Assembly: GCA_964036045.1 (NCBI GenBank)
Contig: OZ038380.1
Coordinates: forward strand, 65,332,591-65,396,590
Length of the DNA: 64,000 nt
Source: Eutreptiella sp. 'Long Island Sound 2002'
Taxonomy: Eukaryota > Euglenozoa > Euglenophyceae > Eutreptiales > Eutreptiaceae
Direction: 5' to 3'
The notes under the pieces were generated by a model. The model was not told where the DNA came from. It saw only the letters and a list, made by a program, of their open reading frames with translations, and made no database searches. Positions within the stretch are counted from its first letter, which is position 1. The number at the start of each line of letters is the position of its first letter. The position numbers were made by a program, and so were the translations under genes. This document shows positions 54,994 through 64,000 of this stretch, piece by piece.

Positions 54994-56130
54994 ACTATTT
55001 GGGTCCCCACGCCCGCACTGACCGCACCCGGGACACACGGGTCGCGGAGCCCCGGCTGCCTGCTCCAGAGGACGGGCGGCCGGGGGAGGGACAGCGCCTG
55101 ACACCAGACGCCCCTGGCAACGGTGGCAGGCCACCCCCCCCGGGGACGGCCCCCACCAACCCCGCGGCATGCAGCCCCGACAGGGCATGCAGGCCAAGGG
55201 GACAGTGTTGGGCCCCCACACCCACACACCCTCGCCCAAAGCACGTGGGTGGCGGACCCAAACAGCCCGCCGAGTGGGCGGGCAGTCGGGGGAGGGACAA
55301 CGCCTGACCTCAGACGCCCCTCATAATGGTGGAAGGCACCCCCCCCCGGGGACGCCCTTCCGCCACCCCCACAGCGAGCAACGCCGGCCCGCAAGAATGC
55401 ACGCTGTGGGGCCGGTGCTGGGTCCCCACGCCCGCACCGACCGCACCCGGGACACACGGGTCGCGGAACCCCGGCTGCCCGCTCCAGAGGACGGGCGGTA
55501 GGGGGAGGGACAGCGCCTGACACCAGACGCCCCAAATCATGCCGGTTTTCACTCCAAAATCATTTGTTTTATCCATTTGTGATTGACTCTTTGGGTCCCC
55601 ACGCCCGCACTGACCGCATCCGGGACACACGGGTCGCGGAGCCCCGGCTGCCTGCTCCAGATGACGAACGGCCGGGAGGGGGACAGCGCCTGACACCAGA
55701 CGCCCCTCGCAACGGTGGCAGGCCACCCCCCCCTGGGGACGGCCCCCCACCACCCCCGCGGCACGCAGCCCCCAAATGGCATGCAGGCCAAGGGGACAGT
55801 GTTGGGCCCCCACAACCACACACCCGCGCCCACAGCACGTGGGTGGCGGACTCTGACAGCCCGCCAAGTGAGCGGGCAGTCACGCGAGGGACAGCGCCTG
55901 ACCTCAGACGCCCCTCACAATGGTGGAAGGCACCCCCCCCGGGGACGCCCTTCCGCCCTTCCCACAGCGAGCAACGCCGGTCCGCAAAGGCGCACGCTGT
56001 GGGGCCGGTGCTGGGTCCCCACGCCCGCACCGACCGCACCCGGGACACACGGGTCGCGGAACCCTGGCTGCCCGCTCCAGAGGACGGGCGGCCGGGGGAG
56101 GGACAGCGCCTGACACCAGACGCACCTCAC
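54944..56130. repeat. 592-bp tandem duplication spanning the insertion junction
   Basis: CATGCCGGTTTTCACTTCAA at 54944 (X flank) recurs at 55536 with one change, followed again by AAATCATTTG, TTTTATCCATTTGTGATTG and AC(T)ATTTGGGTCCCC-like sequence. About 50 bp of host flank plus about 540 bp of satellite were therefore duplicated together after insertion. Confidence 0.9.
54985..54993. other. Target-site duplication of G copy 3, left
   Basis: TTGTGATTG here and at 63354-63362 flank the inserted element. Joining the two flanks at this 9-mer restores alignment with X copy 1. Confidence 0.85.
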
Positions 56131-59100
56131 AACGGTGGCAGGCCACTCCCCCCAGGGACGGCCCCCCACCACCCCCGCGGCACGCAGCCCCCACAGGGCA
56201 TGCAGGCCAAGGGGACAGTGTTGGGCCCCCACACCCACACACCCGCGCCCACAGCACGTGGGTGGCGGACCCCGACAGCCCGCCCAGTGGGCGGGCAGTT
56301 CAGGGAGGGGGAGCGCCTGACCACAGACGCCCCTCACAATAGTGGAAGGCATCCCCCCCCGGGGACGCCCTTCCGCCATCCCCACAGCGAGCAACGCCGT
56401 ATCGCAAGGGCGCACGGTGTGGGGCCGGTGCTGGGTCCCCACGCCCGCACCGACCGCACCAGGGACACACGGGTCGCGGAACCCTGGCTGCCCGCTCCAG
56501 AGGACGGGCAGCCGGGGGAGGGACAGCGCCTGACACCAGACGCCCCTCACAACGGTGGCAGGCCACCCCCCCCGGGGACGGCCCCCCACCACCCCCGCGG
56601 CACGCAGCCCCCACAGGGCATGCAGGCCAAGGGGACAGTGTTGGCCCCCCACACCCACACACCCGCGCCCACAGCACGTGGGTGGCGGACCCCGACAGCC
56701 CGCCCAGTGGGCGGGCCGTCGGGGGAGGGACAGCGCCTGACGTCAGACGCCCCTCACAATGGTGGAAGGCACGCCCCTCGGAGACGCCCTTCCGCCACCC
56801 CCACAGGGAGCAACGCCGGCCCCGGAGGGGGCATGCTGTGGGGCCGGTGCTGGGTCCCCACGCCCGCACTGACCGCACCCGGGACACACGGGTCGCGGAA
56901 CCCTGGCTGCCCGCTCCAGAGGACGGGCGGCCGGGGGAGGGACAGCGCCTGACACCAGACGCCCCTCGCAACGGTGGCAGGCCAGCCCCCCCGGGGACGC
57001 CCCCCCCACCACCCCCGCGGCACGCAGCCCCCACAGGGCATGCAAGCCAAGAGGACAGTGTTGGGCCCCCACACCATCACACCCGCGCCCACAACACGTG
57101 GGTGGCGGACCCCAACAGCCCGCCCGGTGGGCGGGCAGCCAGGGGAAGGGACAGCGCGTCTGAGGTCAGGCGCTGTCCCTCCCCCGGCTGCCCGCCCACT
57201 GGGCGGGCTGTTGGGGTCCGCCACCCACGTGCTGTGGGGGCGGGTGTGTGGGTGTGGGGGCCCAACACTGTCCCCTTGGCTTACATGCCCTGTTGGGGCT
57301 GCGTGCCGCGGGGGTGGTGGGGGGGCCGTCCCCGGGGGGGGTGGCCTGCCACCGTTGTGAGGGGCGTCTGGTGTCAGGCCCCTCACAATGGTGGAAGGCA
57401 CCCCCCCCCGGGGACGCCCTTCCGCCACCCCCACAGCGAGCCACGCCGGCCCGCAAGGGCGCACGCTGTGGGGCCGGTGCTGGGTCCCCACGCCCGCACC
57501 GACCGCACCCGGGACAAACGGGTCGCGGAGCCCCGGCTGCCCGCTCCAGAGGACGGGTGGTCGGGGGAGGGACAGCGCCTGACACCAGAGGCCCCTCACA
57601 ACGGTGGCAGGCCACCCCCGCGGGGATGGCCCCCCACCACCCCCGCGGCACGCAGCCATCACAGGGCATGCAGGCCAAGGGGACAGTGTTGGGCCCCCAC
57701 ACCCACACACCCGCGCACGCAGCACGTGGGTGGCGGACCCCGACAGCCCGCCGAGTGGGCGGGCAGTCGGGAGAGGGACAGCGCCTGACCTCAGACGCCC
57801 CTCACAATGGTGGAAGGCACCCCTTTCGGGGATGCCCTTCGGCCACCCCCACAGCGAGCAACGCCGGCCCGCAAGGGGCGCACGCTGTGGGGCCGGTGCT
57901 TGGTCCCCACGCCCGCATCGACCGCAGCCAGGACACACGGGTCGCGGAACCCTGGCTGCCCGCTCCAGAGGACGGGCGGCCGGGGGAGGGACAGCGCCTG
58001 ACACCGGATGCCCCTCACAACGGTGGCAGACCAGCCCCCCCGGGGACGGCCCCCCACCACCCCCGCGGCACGCAGCCCCCACAGGGCATGCAGGCCACCG
58101 GGACAGTGTTGGGCCCCCACACCCACACACCCGCGCCCACAGCACGTGGGTGGCGGACCCCAACGGCCCGCCCAGTGGGCGGGCAGTTGGGGGAGGGACA
58201 GCGCCTGACCTCAGACACCCCTCACAATGGTGGAAGGAAGCCCCCCCGGAGACTCCCTTCCACCACCCTCACAGCGAGCAAACCCCGGCCCGCAAGGGCG
58301 CATGCTGTGGGGCCGGTGCTGGGTCCCCACGCTCGCACAGACCGCACCCGGAATACACGGGTCGCGGTACCCCGGCCGCCCGCTCCAGAGGACGGGCGGC
58401 CGGGGGAGGGACAGCGCCTGACACCAGACGCCACTCTCAACGGTGGCAGGCCACCCCCCCGGGAACGGCCCCCCACCGACCCCGCGGCACGCAGCCCCAA
58501 CGGGGCATGCAGGCCAAGGGGACAGTGTTGGGCCCCCACACCCACACACCCGCGCCCACGGCACGTGGGTGGGAGGCCCCAACAGCCCGCCCAGTGGGCG
58601 GGCAGTCGGGGGAGGGACAGCGCCTGACCTCAGAAACCCCTCACAATGGTGGAAGGCACCCCCCCCTGGGGACGCCCTTCGGCCACCCCCACAGCGAGCA
58701 ACGCCGGCCCGCAAGGGCGCACGCTGTGGGGCTGGTGCTGGGTCCCCACACCCTCACCGACCGCACCCGGAACACACGGGTCGCGGAACCCTGGCTGCCC
58801 GCTCCAGAGGATGGGCGGCCGGGGGAGGGACAGCGCCTGACACCAGACGCCCCTCACAACGGTGGCAGTCCACCCTCCCCGGTGACGGCCCCCGGCCACC
58901 CCCGCGGCACGCAGCCCCCACAGGGCATGCAAGCCAAGGGGACAGTGTTGGGCCCCCACACCCACACACCCGCGCCCACAGCACGCGGGTGGTGGACCCC
59001 AACAGCCCGCCCAGTGGGCGGGCAGTCGGAGGAGGGACAGCGCCTGACCTCAGACGCCCCTCACAATGGTGGAAGGCACCCCTCCCGGGGACGCCCTTCC

Positions 59101-62100
59101 GCCACCCCCACAGCGAGCAACGCCAGCCCGCAAGGGCGCACGCTGTGGAGCCGTTGCTGGGTCCCCACGCCCGCACCCACCGCACCCGGGACACACGGGT
59201 CGCGGAACCCTGGCTGCCCGCTCCAGAGGACGGGCGGCCGGGCGAGGGACAGCGGCTGACACCAGACGCCCCTCACAATGGTGGAAGGCACCCCCTCCGG
59301 GGACGCCCTTCTGCCACCCCCACAGCGAGCAAAGCCAGCCCGCAGGGGCGCACGCTGTGGGGCCGGTGCTGGATCCCCACGCCCGCACCGCCCGCACCCG
59401 GGCCACACGGGTCGTGGAGCCCCGGCTGCCCGCTCCAGAGGACGGGCGGCCGGGGGAGGGACAGGGCCTGACACCAGACGCCCCTCGCAACGGTGGCAGG
59501 CCACCCCCCCCGGGGACGGCCCCACACAACCCCCGCGGCACGCAGCCCCCACAGGGCATGCAGGTGAAGGGGACAGTGTTGGGCCCCCACACCCACACAC
59601 CCGCGCCCACAGCACGTTGGTGGCGGACCCCAACAGCCCGCCCAGTGGGCGGGCAGTCGGGAGAGGGACAGCGCCTGACCTCAGACGCCCCTCACAATGG
59701 TGGAAGGCACCCCTTCCGGGGACGCCCTTCGGCCACCCCCACAGCGAGCAACGTCGGCCCGCAAGGGGCGCACGCTGTGGGGCCGGTGCTTGGTCCCCAC
59801 GCCCGCATCGACCGCACCCAGGACACACGGGTCGCGGAACCCTGGCTGCCCGCTCCAGAGGACGGGCGGCCGGGGGAGGGACAGCGCCTGACACCAGATG
59901 CTTCTCACAACGGTGGCAGACCAGCCCCCCCGGGGCCGGCCCCTCACCACCCCCGCGGCACGCAGCCCCCACAGGGCATGCAGGCCACCGGGACAGTGTT
60001 GGGCCCCCACACCCACACACCCGCGCCCACAGCACGTGGGTGGCGGACCCCAACGGCCCGCCCAGTGGGCGGGCAGTTGGGGGAGGGACAGCGCCTGACT
60101 CCAGAAGCCCCTCACAATGGTGGAAGGAACCCCCCTTGGGGACGCCCTTCCGCCACCCCCACAGCGAGCAACGCCGGCCTGCAAGGGCGCACGCTCTGGG
60201 GCCGGTGCTGGGTCCCCACGCCCGCACCGACCGCACCCGGGACACACGGGTTGCGGTACCCCGGCTGCCCGCCCCAGAGGACGGGCGGCCGGGGGGGCGA
60301 CAGCGCCTGACACCACACGCCCCTCGCAACGGTGGCATGCCACCCCGCCCGGGGACGGCCCCCCACAACCCCCGCGGCACGCAGCCCCCACAGGGCATGC
60401 AGGCCGAGGGGACAGTGTTGGGCCCCCACACCAACACACCCGCGCCCACAGCACGTGGGTGGCGGACCCCAACAGCCCGCCCAGTGGGCGGGCAGTTGGG
60501 GGAGGGACAGCGCCTGACTCCAGACGCCCCACACAATGGTGGAAGGCACCTCCCCCGCTGAGGCCCTTCCGCCACCCCCGCAGCGAGCAACACCGGCCCG
60601 CAAGGGCGCACGCTGTGGGGATGGTGCTGGGTCCCCACGTTCGCACCGACCGCACCCGCGAACACACGGGTCGTAGAACCCTGGCGGCCTGCTCTAGAGG
60701 ACGGGCGGCCGTGGGAGGGACAGCGCCTGACACCAGACGCCCCTCACAACGGTGGCAGGCCACCCCCCCCGGGGACAGCCCCCCCACCACCCCCGTGGCA
60801 CGCAGCCCCCACAGGGCATGCAGGCCAAGGGGACAGTGTTGGGCCCCCACACCCACACACCCGCGCCCACAGCACGTGGGTGGCGGACCCGAAAAGCACG
60901 CCCAGTGAGCGGGCAGTCGGGGGAGGGGGAGCGCCTGACCTCAGAGGCCCCTCACAACAGTGGCAGGCACACCCCCCGGGGATCCCCTTCTGCCACCCCC
61001 ACAGCGAGCAACGCCGGCCCGCAAGGGCGCACGCTGTGAAGCTTGTGCTGGGTCCCCACGCCCGCCCCGACCGCACCCGGGACACACGGGTCGCGGAACC
61101 CCGGCTGCCTGCCCCAGAGGAAGGGCGGCCGGGGGAGGGACAGCGCCTGACACCAGAGGCCCCTCACAACGGTGGCAGGCCACCCCCCCCCGGGGACGGC
61201 CCCCCACCGACCCCGCGGCACGCAGCCCCCACAGGGCATGCAGGCCAAGGGGACAGTGTTGGGCCCCCACACCCACAGGCCCGCGATCACAGCATGTGGG
61301 TGGCGGACCCGGACAGCCCGCCGAGTGTGCGGGCAGTTCAGGGAGGGGGAGCGCCTGACCACAGACGTCCCTCACAACAGTGGATGGCGCCCCCCCGGGA
61401 ACGCCCTTCCACCACCCCCACAACGAGCAACGCCGGCCCGCAAGGGCGCATGCTGTGGGGCCGGTGCTGGGTCCCCACGCCCGCACCGACCGCACCCTGG
61501 ACACACGGGTTGCGGTACCCCAGCTGCCCGCCCCAGAGGACGGGCGGCCGGGGGAGGGACAGCGCCTGACACCAGACGCCCCTCACAACGGTGGCAGGCC
61601 ACCCCCCCCCGGGGACAGCCCCCCACCACCCCCGCCGCACGCAGCCACCACAGGGCATGCAGGCCAAGGGGACAGTGTTGGGCCCCCGCACCGACACACC
61701 CGCGCCCACAGCACGTGGGTGGCGGACCCGAACAGCCCGCCCAGTGGGCGGGCAGTCGGGGGAGGGGGAGCACCTGACCTCAGACGCCCCTCACAATGGT
61801 GGAAGGCACCCCTCCGGGGACACCATTCCGCCATTCCCGCAGCAAGCAACGCCGGCCCGCAAGGGCGCGCGCTGTGGAGACGGTGCTGGGTCTCCACGCC
61901 CGCACCGACCGCACCCGGGACACACGGGTCGCGGAACCCCGGCTGCCTGCCCCAGAGGACGGGCGGCAGGGGGAGAGACAGCGCCTGACACCAGACGCCC
62001 CTCACAATGGTGGCAGGCAACCCCCCCCGGGGACGGCCCCCCACCACCCCCGCGGCACGCAGCCCCCACAGGACATGCAGGCCAAGGGGACAGTGTTCGG

Positions 62101-62502
62101 CCCCCACACCCACACACCCGCGCCCACAGCACGTGGTTGCGGACCCCAACAGCCCGCCCAGTGGGCGGACAGTCGGGGGAGGGACAGCGCCTGACCTCAG
62201 ACGCCCCTAACAGCGGTGGAAGGCACCCCCCCCGGGGACGCCTCTCCGCCACCTCCACAGAGAGCAACGCCGGCCCGCAAGGGCGCACGCTGTGGAACCG
62301 GTGCTGGGTCCCCACGCCCACACCCACCGCACCCGGAAAACGCGGGTCGCGGTACCCCGGCTGCCCGCCCCAGAGGACGGGCGATCGGGGCAGGGACAGC
62401 GCCTGACACCAGACGCCCCTCACACCAGTGGCAGGCCAGCCCCCCCCCGGGGACAGCCCCCCACCACCCCCGCGGCACGCAGCCCTTACAGGGCGTGCAG
62501 GC
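54994..62502. repeat. 420-bp A-B dimeric satellite (higher-order repeat)
   Basis: Two 210-bp monomers alternate. A has GGGCATGCAGGCCAAGGGG and GTGGGTGGCGGACCCC; B has CAGCGAGCAACGCCGG and GGGTCCCCACGCCCGCAC. Both start GACGCCCCTCACAA(C/T)GGTGG and end GGGAGGGACAGCGCCTGAC, so they are diverged copies of one monomer. The B junction CTGGGTCCCC occurs at about 55430, 56011, 56431, 56850, 57480, 57900, 58319, 58738, 59157, 59369, 59789, 60208, 60627, 61048, 61467, 61886 and 62304, mostly 418-421 bp apart. Because 420 is 140 codons, long frames stay open on both strands. They are not genes. Confidence 0.95.
57163..57378. repeat. Inverted A monomer
   Basis: One A monomer is reversed: it begins TCTGAGGTCAGGCGCTGTCC and ends GGGGCGTCTGGTGTCAGG. 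With the A monomer at about 56950-57158 it forms an inverted repeat with arms of about 210 bp and almost no spacer. The dimer phase shifts from 56850 to 57480 (630 bp) because of it. Confidence 0.9.
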
Positions 62503-63353
62503 CAAGCCAGGTAGGGGGGAACCGGGACGGGACCGCCCCCCCCCCAAGCAAGCCAAACAGAGCAAGGGACGGGGGCAGGACACGCGGAGGGGCACTGACC
62601 ACGTGGAACGGCCCTACGAGCGCCCAGTGCCGGGACTGCGCGAGGTGCGCACGCCACACCACCCAGGGGGGGGGGGAGCGGACGCCGCGGGAGCGCGAGC
62701 GCACATACACGCAAAGGGCACGCGGGGACTACCAGAAGGGCAAACGGACCCAGCTCACGGAACGCACAGACCGCGTGGAATGGCGTACCAGCGAGCGAGG
62801 GTAAGAAACATCCGGACGGGACTGCGCGCCACAAGCAGCGCGGGACACGCGGGGCGGGAAGGGGGAAACGGGAGAGACACAACACCAGGTACCGGCCCGA
62901 GCCCCCCGAACCAGCCGCGAGCGCCGCGCACACACAGACGGGGCACTGCACCCGCCAAGGCAGTAGTGGCGCATTGCCCCACGCCCGAGCCCCTAGGCTA
63001 GGCAGCCTCCGCGCCATCCCACGGGGGTCCCACTGGCGACAAGCCAGTAGCACGGGCCCGGCGGCGCCGGCGCCCCGGGCGACCACGCATTAGGAGGGCG
63101 ATGCAGTGGGTAAGCGCCTGCAGCCACAGCTGCGAATTGATGCACTCACCGGGGAGTGGCGAAACGGGGAAGTAGAGGAGGGAAGGAACTACGAGCTCTG
63201 TAAACCCGGGAGACTCCGCCACCAGGCAGGAGGTGCGTCTTGGAGGGCCCCCCAGTAAGACCCGGTCGGGAGGATATCACCTGGCCCGACCAGGTGGCCC
63301 CCGGTGCCGAAAGGCGTCTAGTACCCGCAAAGTCAAACCTCAAACCTCAAACC
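62503..63353 (+). mobile_element. Conserved 3' module and tail of element G, copy 3
   Basis: About 850 bp that also closes copies 1 and 2. It contains a frame ending at 62804 (TERTDRVEWRTSERG) shared in part with copy 1, the palindromic word CCTAGG at 62991-62996, a GGCGCCGGCGCC run at 63063-63074 and, near the end, GTCTAGTACCCGCAAAGTC before three TCAAACC units. It includes the unoccupied counterpart (62941-62945, GGGCA) of the LTR element's target. The tail heptamer is the reverse complement of GGTTTGA. Confidence 0.85.
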
Positions 63354-63362
63354 TTGTGATTG

Positions 63363-64000
63363 CATCTTTGTACTTAAGCCTGCTTTGTCTATCTGCAGCC
63401 CTTCTGTGATACACTGGATTTCAAAACTATTCATTGATTCGATCCACAACCTGTTCTTGCTCTACTTGCTGCTTTGGTCCTGTTCTTTAACACCAAAACT
63501 TGCAGGATTTCATCACAATTATTGGGGCAAAAGTCAACGATATCTTCGTGGTAGCACAGGCATCCCTTGTGAATCTTTTGCACCGAATCTGAAACGCACA
63601 CAAGCCAAAACCAGCATACAAAATATCCACACCATCAGTGCAACTGTCTTCCAGGACTTGGCTGTTTTGGAGTGTACAAGTACAACTGGGCAGTGGGCCC
63701 ATCAGAATGAGTGAGCTCAAAGTCAGAGTTGCATCTGGGTGTCAAGAAGATCCAGGTCACAGAAAGGCGGAACAACAAACGCCCAGAGAAATAACCTTAA
63801 CCACTGAGGTCTTAGCGGCGCGTGGTGACAGCCTGCAGCACCTCCGCAGGCAACTTGCTGTCTCCATCTCCCGCTCAGCCTGCCCTGCATCTTCGTCTAC
63901 GGCAGTTGGAGGCTCTGAAGAACAAGAGGAATTGAGAAGGAGAATGGACCTGCTCCATGAAGAGTACTACAAGTCCGTCCGAGGGGAAGATGGAGAGGAA
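63363..64000 (+). pseudogene. X copy 2, part downstream of the insertion, runs off the window
   Basis: Continues X: 63363-63700 aligns with the reverse complement of 38312-38590 (for example TATTCATTGATTCGATCCA at 63428), and 63698-64000 encodes MSELKVRVASGCQEDPGHRK, then LTTEVLAARGDSLQHL, then an acidic helix MDLLHEEYYKSVRGEDGEE, matching 37856-38311. An in-frame TGA before this segment is at the same codon as in copy 1. The end lies outside the window. Confidence 0.6.

Larger units (their letters stand above)
54994..63353 (+). mobile_element. Composite element G, copy 3, carrying the large satellite
   Basis: An insertion of 8,360 bp in X copy 2 with a 9-bp duplication. It begins ACTATTTGGGTCCCCACG, entering the satellite in the middle of a B monomer (a 5'-truncated start), and ends with the conserved 3' module and the tail TCAAACCTCAAACCTCAAACC. 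5' truncation, a simple-repeat 3' tail and a duplication longer than that of LTR elements fit target-primed retroposition. It encodes no protein I can recognise, so it would depend on another element's machinery. Confidence 0.8.

Noticed and set aside
55564-62406. Many overlapping frames of 200 to 550 codons on both strands of the satellite, rich in Pro, Gly, Arg and Ala
   Set aside because: They follow from a period divisible by 3 (420 bp), high GC and few stop triplets. The peptide repeats mirror the DNA repeat and no domain is present.
62941-63350. Telomere or subtelomere at the TCAAACC repeats
   Set aside because: Only two to three heptamers are present, internally, at each copy of one element; unique DNA follows directly.

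Overview
The window looks like repeat-dominated nuclear DNA of a eukaryote, most plausibly a large-genome green alga (a prasinophyte-like alga is my best guess, low confidence). I see no intact single-copy host gene, no rRNA or tRNA gene and no bacterial-style operon. What can be recognised is transposable elements, nested in one another, and several unrelated tandem-repeat families. Most coding frames carry stops or frameshifts.

Layout. 1-1.2 kb: an 11-bp pyrimidine-rich minisatellite. 2.0-4.3 kb: an unrecognised, frameshifted gene-like block. 5.4-7.0 kb: a stretch almost without T on the + strand. 7.2-25.8 kb: copy 1 of a GC-rich composite retroposon (called G here), split by a complete 15.5-kb Ty3-type LTR retrotransposon (9892-25400) whose 5-bp target duplication and an unoccupied paralogous site can both be read. 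25.9-31.4 kb: a decayed transposase-like gene, a basic repeat protein, an acidic protein and a 2OG-Fe(II) dioxygenase-like ORF, with clusters of TTTGAATC/GATTCAAA. 31.5-32.0 kb: three 184-bp repeats. 32.9-37.9 kb: two satellite fields, the larger a 52-bp unit containing two inverted repeats. 37.9-39.0 kb: copy 1 of an unrecognised coding sequence (X), minus strand. 39.0-42.6 kb: G copy 2, minus strand. 42.6-45.6 kb: degenerate repeats. 45.6-49.5 kb: remains of a second gag-protease retroelement, minus strand. 49.6-52.9 kb: low-complexity and unassigned DNA. 53.0-54.6 kb: a third gag-like remnant. 54.5-64.0 kb: X copy 2, plus strand, interrupted by G copy 3 (54994-63353), which carries about 7.5 kb of satellite.

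How it fits together. G ends in a constant roughly 850-bp 3' module with a TCAAACC-type tail. It carries a variable number of 209/210-bp monomers upstream of that module and is flanked by target-site duplications (TTGTGATTG in copy 3). This makes it analogous to VNTR-bearing composite retroposons. In copy 3 the monomers form a 420-bp A-B dimer, i.e. a higher-order repeat, inside a mobile element. The LTR element encodes, in order, a long coiled-coil region, gag, a CCHC knuckle, aspartic protease, a Cys/His-rich region, dUTPase, a region resembling a Dam/DIRS-type adenine methyltransferase with a changed catalytic motif, reverse transcriptase, RNase H, integrase and a chromodomain. These two elements are the most interesting parts of the window.
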